Shown here in pieces: positions 63,323 to 64,000 of a stretch of DNA of 64,000 nt (positions within the stretch are counted from its first letter, which is position 1; every line of letters starts with the position of its first letter). Origin of the DNA: Rhynochetos jubatus (taxonomy: Eukaryota > Chordata > Aves > Eurypygiformes > Rhynochetidae). Under the pieces are notes generated by a model. The model did not search any database. It was not told where the DNA came from and worked only from the letters and a program-made list of their open reading frames with translations. The stretch is taken from the NCBI GenBank assembly GCA_027574665.1, contig CM050666.1, forward strand, positions 5,766,001 to 5,830,000. Direction: 5' to 3'. Position numbers and translations under genes: made by a program.

Positions 63323-63403
63323 CTCCTCCTCAGTGTCTGAAAGGTTTCCATAGTCAGCTAAGGATTCTCCACATGGTATCCAGTTGTAGCATTCCATGAG
63401 GCC
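63323..63403 (-). CDS. Unidentified unit, proposed second coding exon
   Basis: 81 bases, 27 codons, phase 0 at both ends. It begins GLMECYNWIPCGES and ends in an acidic LSDTEEE. The acceptor is GTGTTTTAG and the donor is GTAAAT. No family is recognised. Confidence 0.35.
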
Positions 63404-63696
63404 CTAAAACACAAACAGATGTTGATTTCTGGGTTTATTGACTTCAAAGTTCACTGGTTTCAAGACAGGCTGTTTTAAAGGCCTCTGCAGCTGCTTCAAG
63501 GCAAGCAGAAGCAGCGGCAACAGGACTTCTGGGTGCACAAGGAATCATTGAAACCACACAATATAGACAGAGAATTTGTTGCTATTTTTTTCTTCTCTTT
63601 ACAGTTTCCCTTGACAAATATTGCTGTTCTTTGTCTAAACTTAATGGTCTGTGTCCCCATCCCCCCCTCAAGCATCCAGCAGGTATACAGACTTAC

Positions 63697-63744
63697 ACAG
63701 GTCGGACGACCTTTGATCACCAGAACAACGGTAACGTTTTCCAT
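63697..63744 (-). CDS. Unidentified unit, proposed first coding exon
   Basis: Encodes MENVTVVLVIKGRPTC in 48 bases up to donor GTAAGT. The start has A at -3 and G at +4, with a TAA two codons upstream of the ATG. The segment is short and hydrophobic in its first half. Alone it could be chance. Confidence 0.3.
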
Positions 63745-64000
63745 CTTAGTTTAGGTAAAAGAAATCACAGTGCCAAGGAAAGGCAGAAATAAGTGACATG
63801 GTGCGACAGAACCATCCCTGTCACGTACGGCAGGAGGCCCACGGTCTGTTGTCTCTTTTTGCGACGTCCTTGAATGATAAGGACGTATCACGCAGAAACG
63901 GTATGTCACGGTTGAATGCTGTAATTACAACTGACAACTACTGTCATCAGCCAGTGGTGTTGGCGTGTCTGCTGGGGGGGCGGGAAATTATGAAAACCGT
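63745..64000. other. Right edge, unassigned
   Basis: If the candidate unit is real, its 5' UTR or promoter lies here or beyond the window. I see no CpG island and no TATA box. Confidence 0.4.

Larger units (their letters stand above)
62306..63744 (-). other. Candidate unidentified transcription unit, three exons
   Basis: An ATG at 63742-63744 lies in a strong context (AAGATGG) after an in-frame TAA. Sixteen codons lead to a perfect donor (GTAAGT, 63691-63696). A second exon at 63323-63403 has acceptor TGTTTTAG and donor GTAAAT. An AATAAA at 62306-62311 would end a third exon. The first two joins are phase 0 and stay open. The third exon has three usable acceptors with different frames, so the product is unsettled. 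I do not recognise it. It runs in the same direction as SPPL3; in human this side carries HNF1A-AS1 on the same strand (from memory), so a noncoding RNA is a fair alternative. Confidence 0.35.

Overview
The window is vertebrate genomic DNA, almost certainly from a bird. Three things point that way: a CR1 LINE 3' fragment at about 6.78-7.29 kb whose end carries the usual ATTCTGTG-type repeats, an avian ERVL-type LTR fragment at about 24.2 kb, and a multi-exon gene with small exons, avian-sized introns and an unmethylated-looking CpG-island promoter.

One gene fills the window: SPPL3 (signal peptide peptidase-like 3), on the minus strand. Its start codon lies at 57118-57120 and its stop codon at 1235-1237. 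I traced all 11 coding exons by eye. Each has AG/GT intron borders, the phases match at every junction, and the joined frame encodes 384 residues, the expected length for this family. Both catalytic aspartates (YD at 199-200, GIGD at 268-271) and the PAL motif (341-343) are intact. Intron 1 alone is 33.8 kb; the other ten coding exons lie between 1.2 and 23.3 kb. The 3' UTR occupies 1-1234 and may run past the left edge.

The promoter is a CpG island (about 56.6-58.1 kb) with a GC-box cluster, two CACGTG E-boxes, an NRF1-like site and a perfect YY1-type element, but no visible TATA box. The YY1-type element overlaps a short upstream ORF. A 12-bp repeat, three perfect copies, lies in the 5' UTR.

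Right of the promoter, 57.5-62.3 kb looks intergenic. At 62.3-63.75 kb a second, unidentified minus-strand transcription unit can be proposed: an ATG in a strong context after an in-frame stop, two in-phase splice donors, and an AATAAA hexamer. Its last exon is ambiguous, so it may encode a small membrane protein, a small soluble protein, or nothing. In human the matching side of SPPL3 holds the lncRNA HNF1A-AS1 and then HNF1A; this is from memory.

I found no operon-like or otherwise multi-gene novel system. The most interesting leads are the right-end transcription unit, a frame-preserving candidate cassette exon in SPPL3 intron 6 (9682-9753), and the in-frame open extension upstream of the SPPL3 start.
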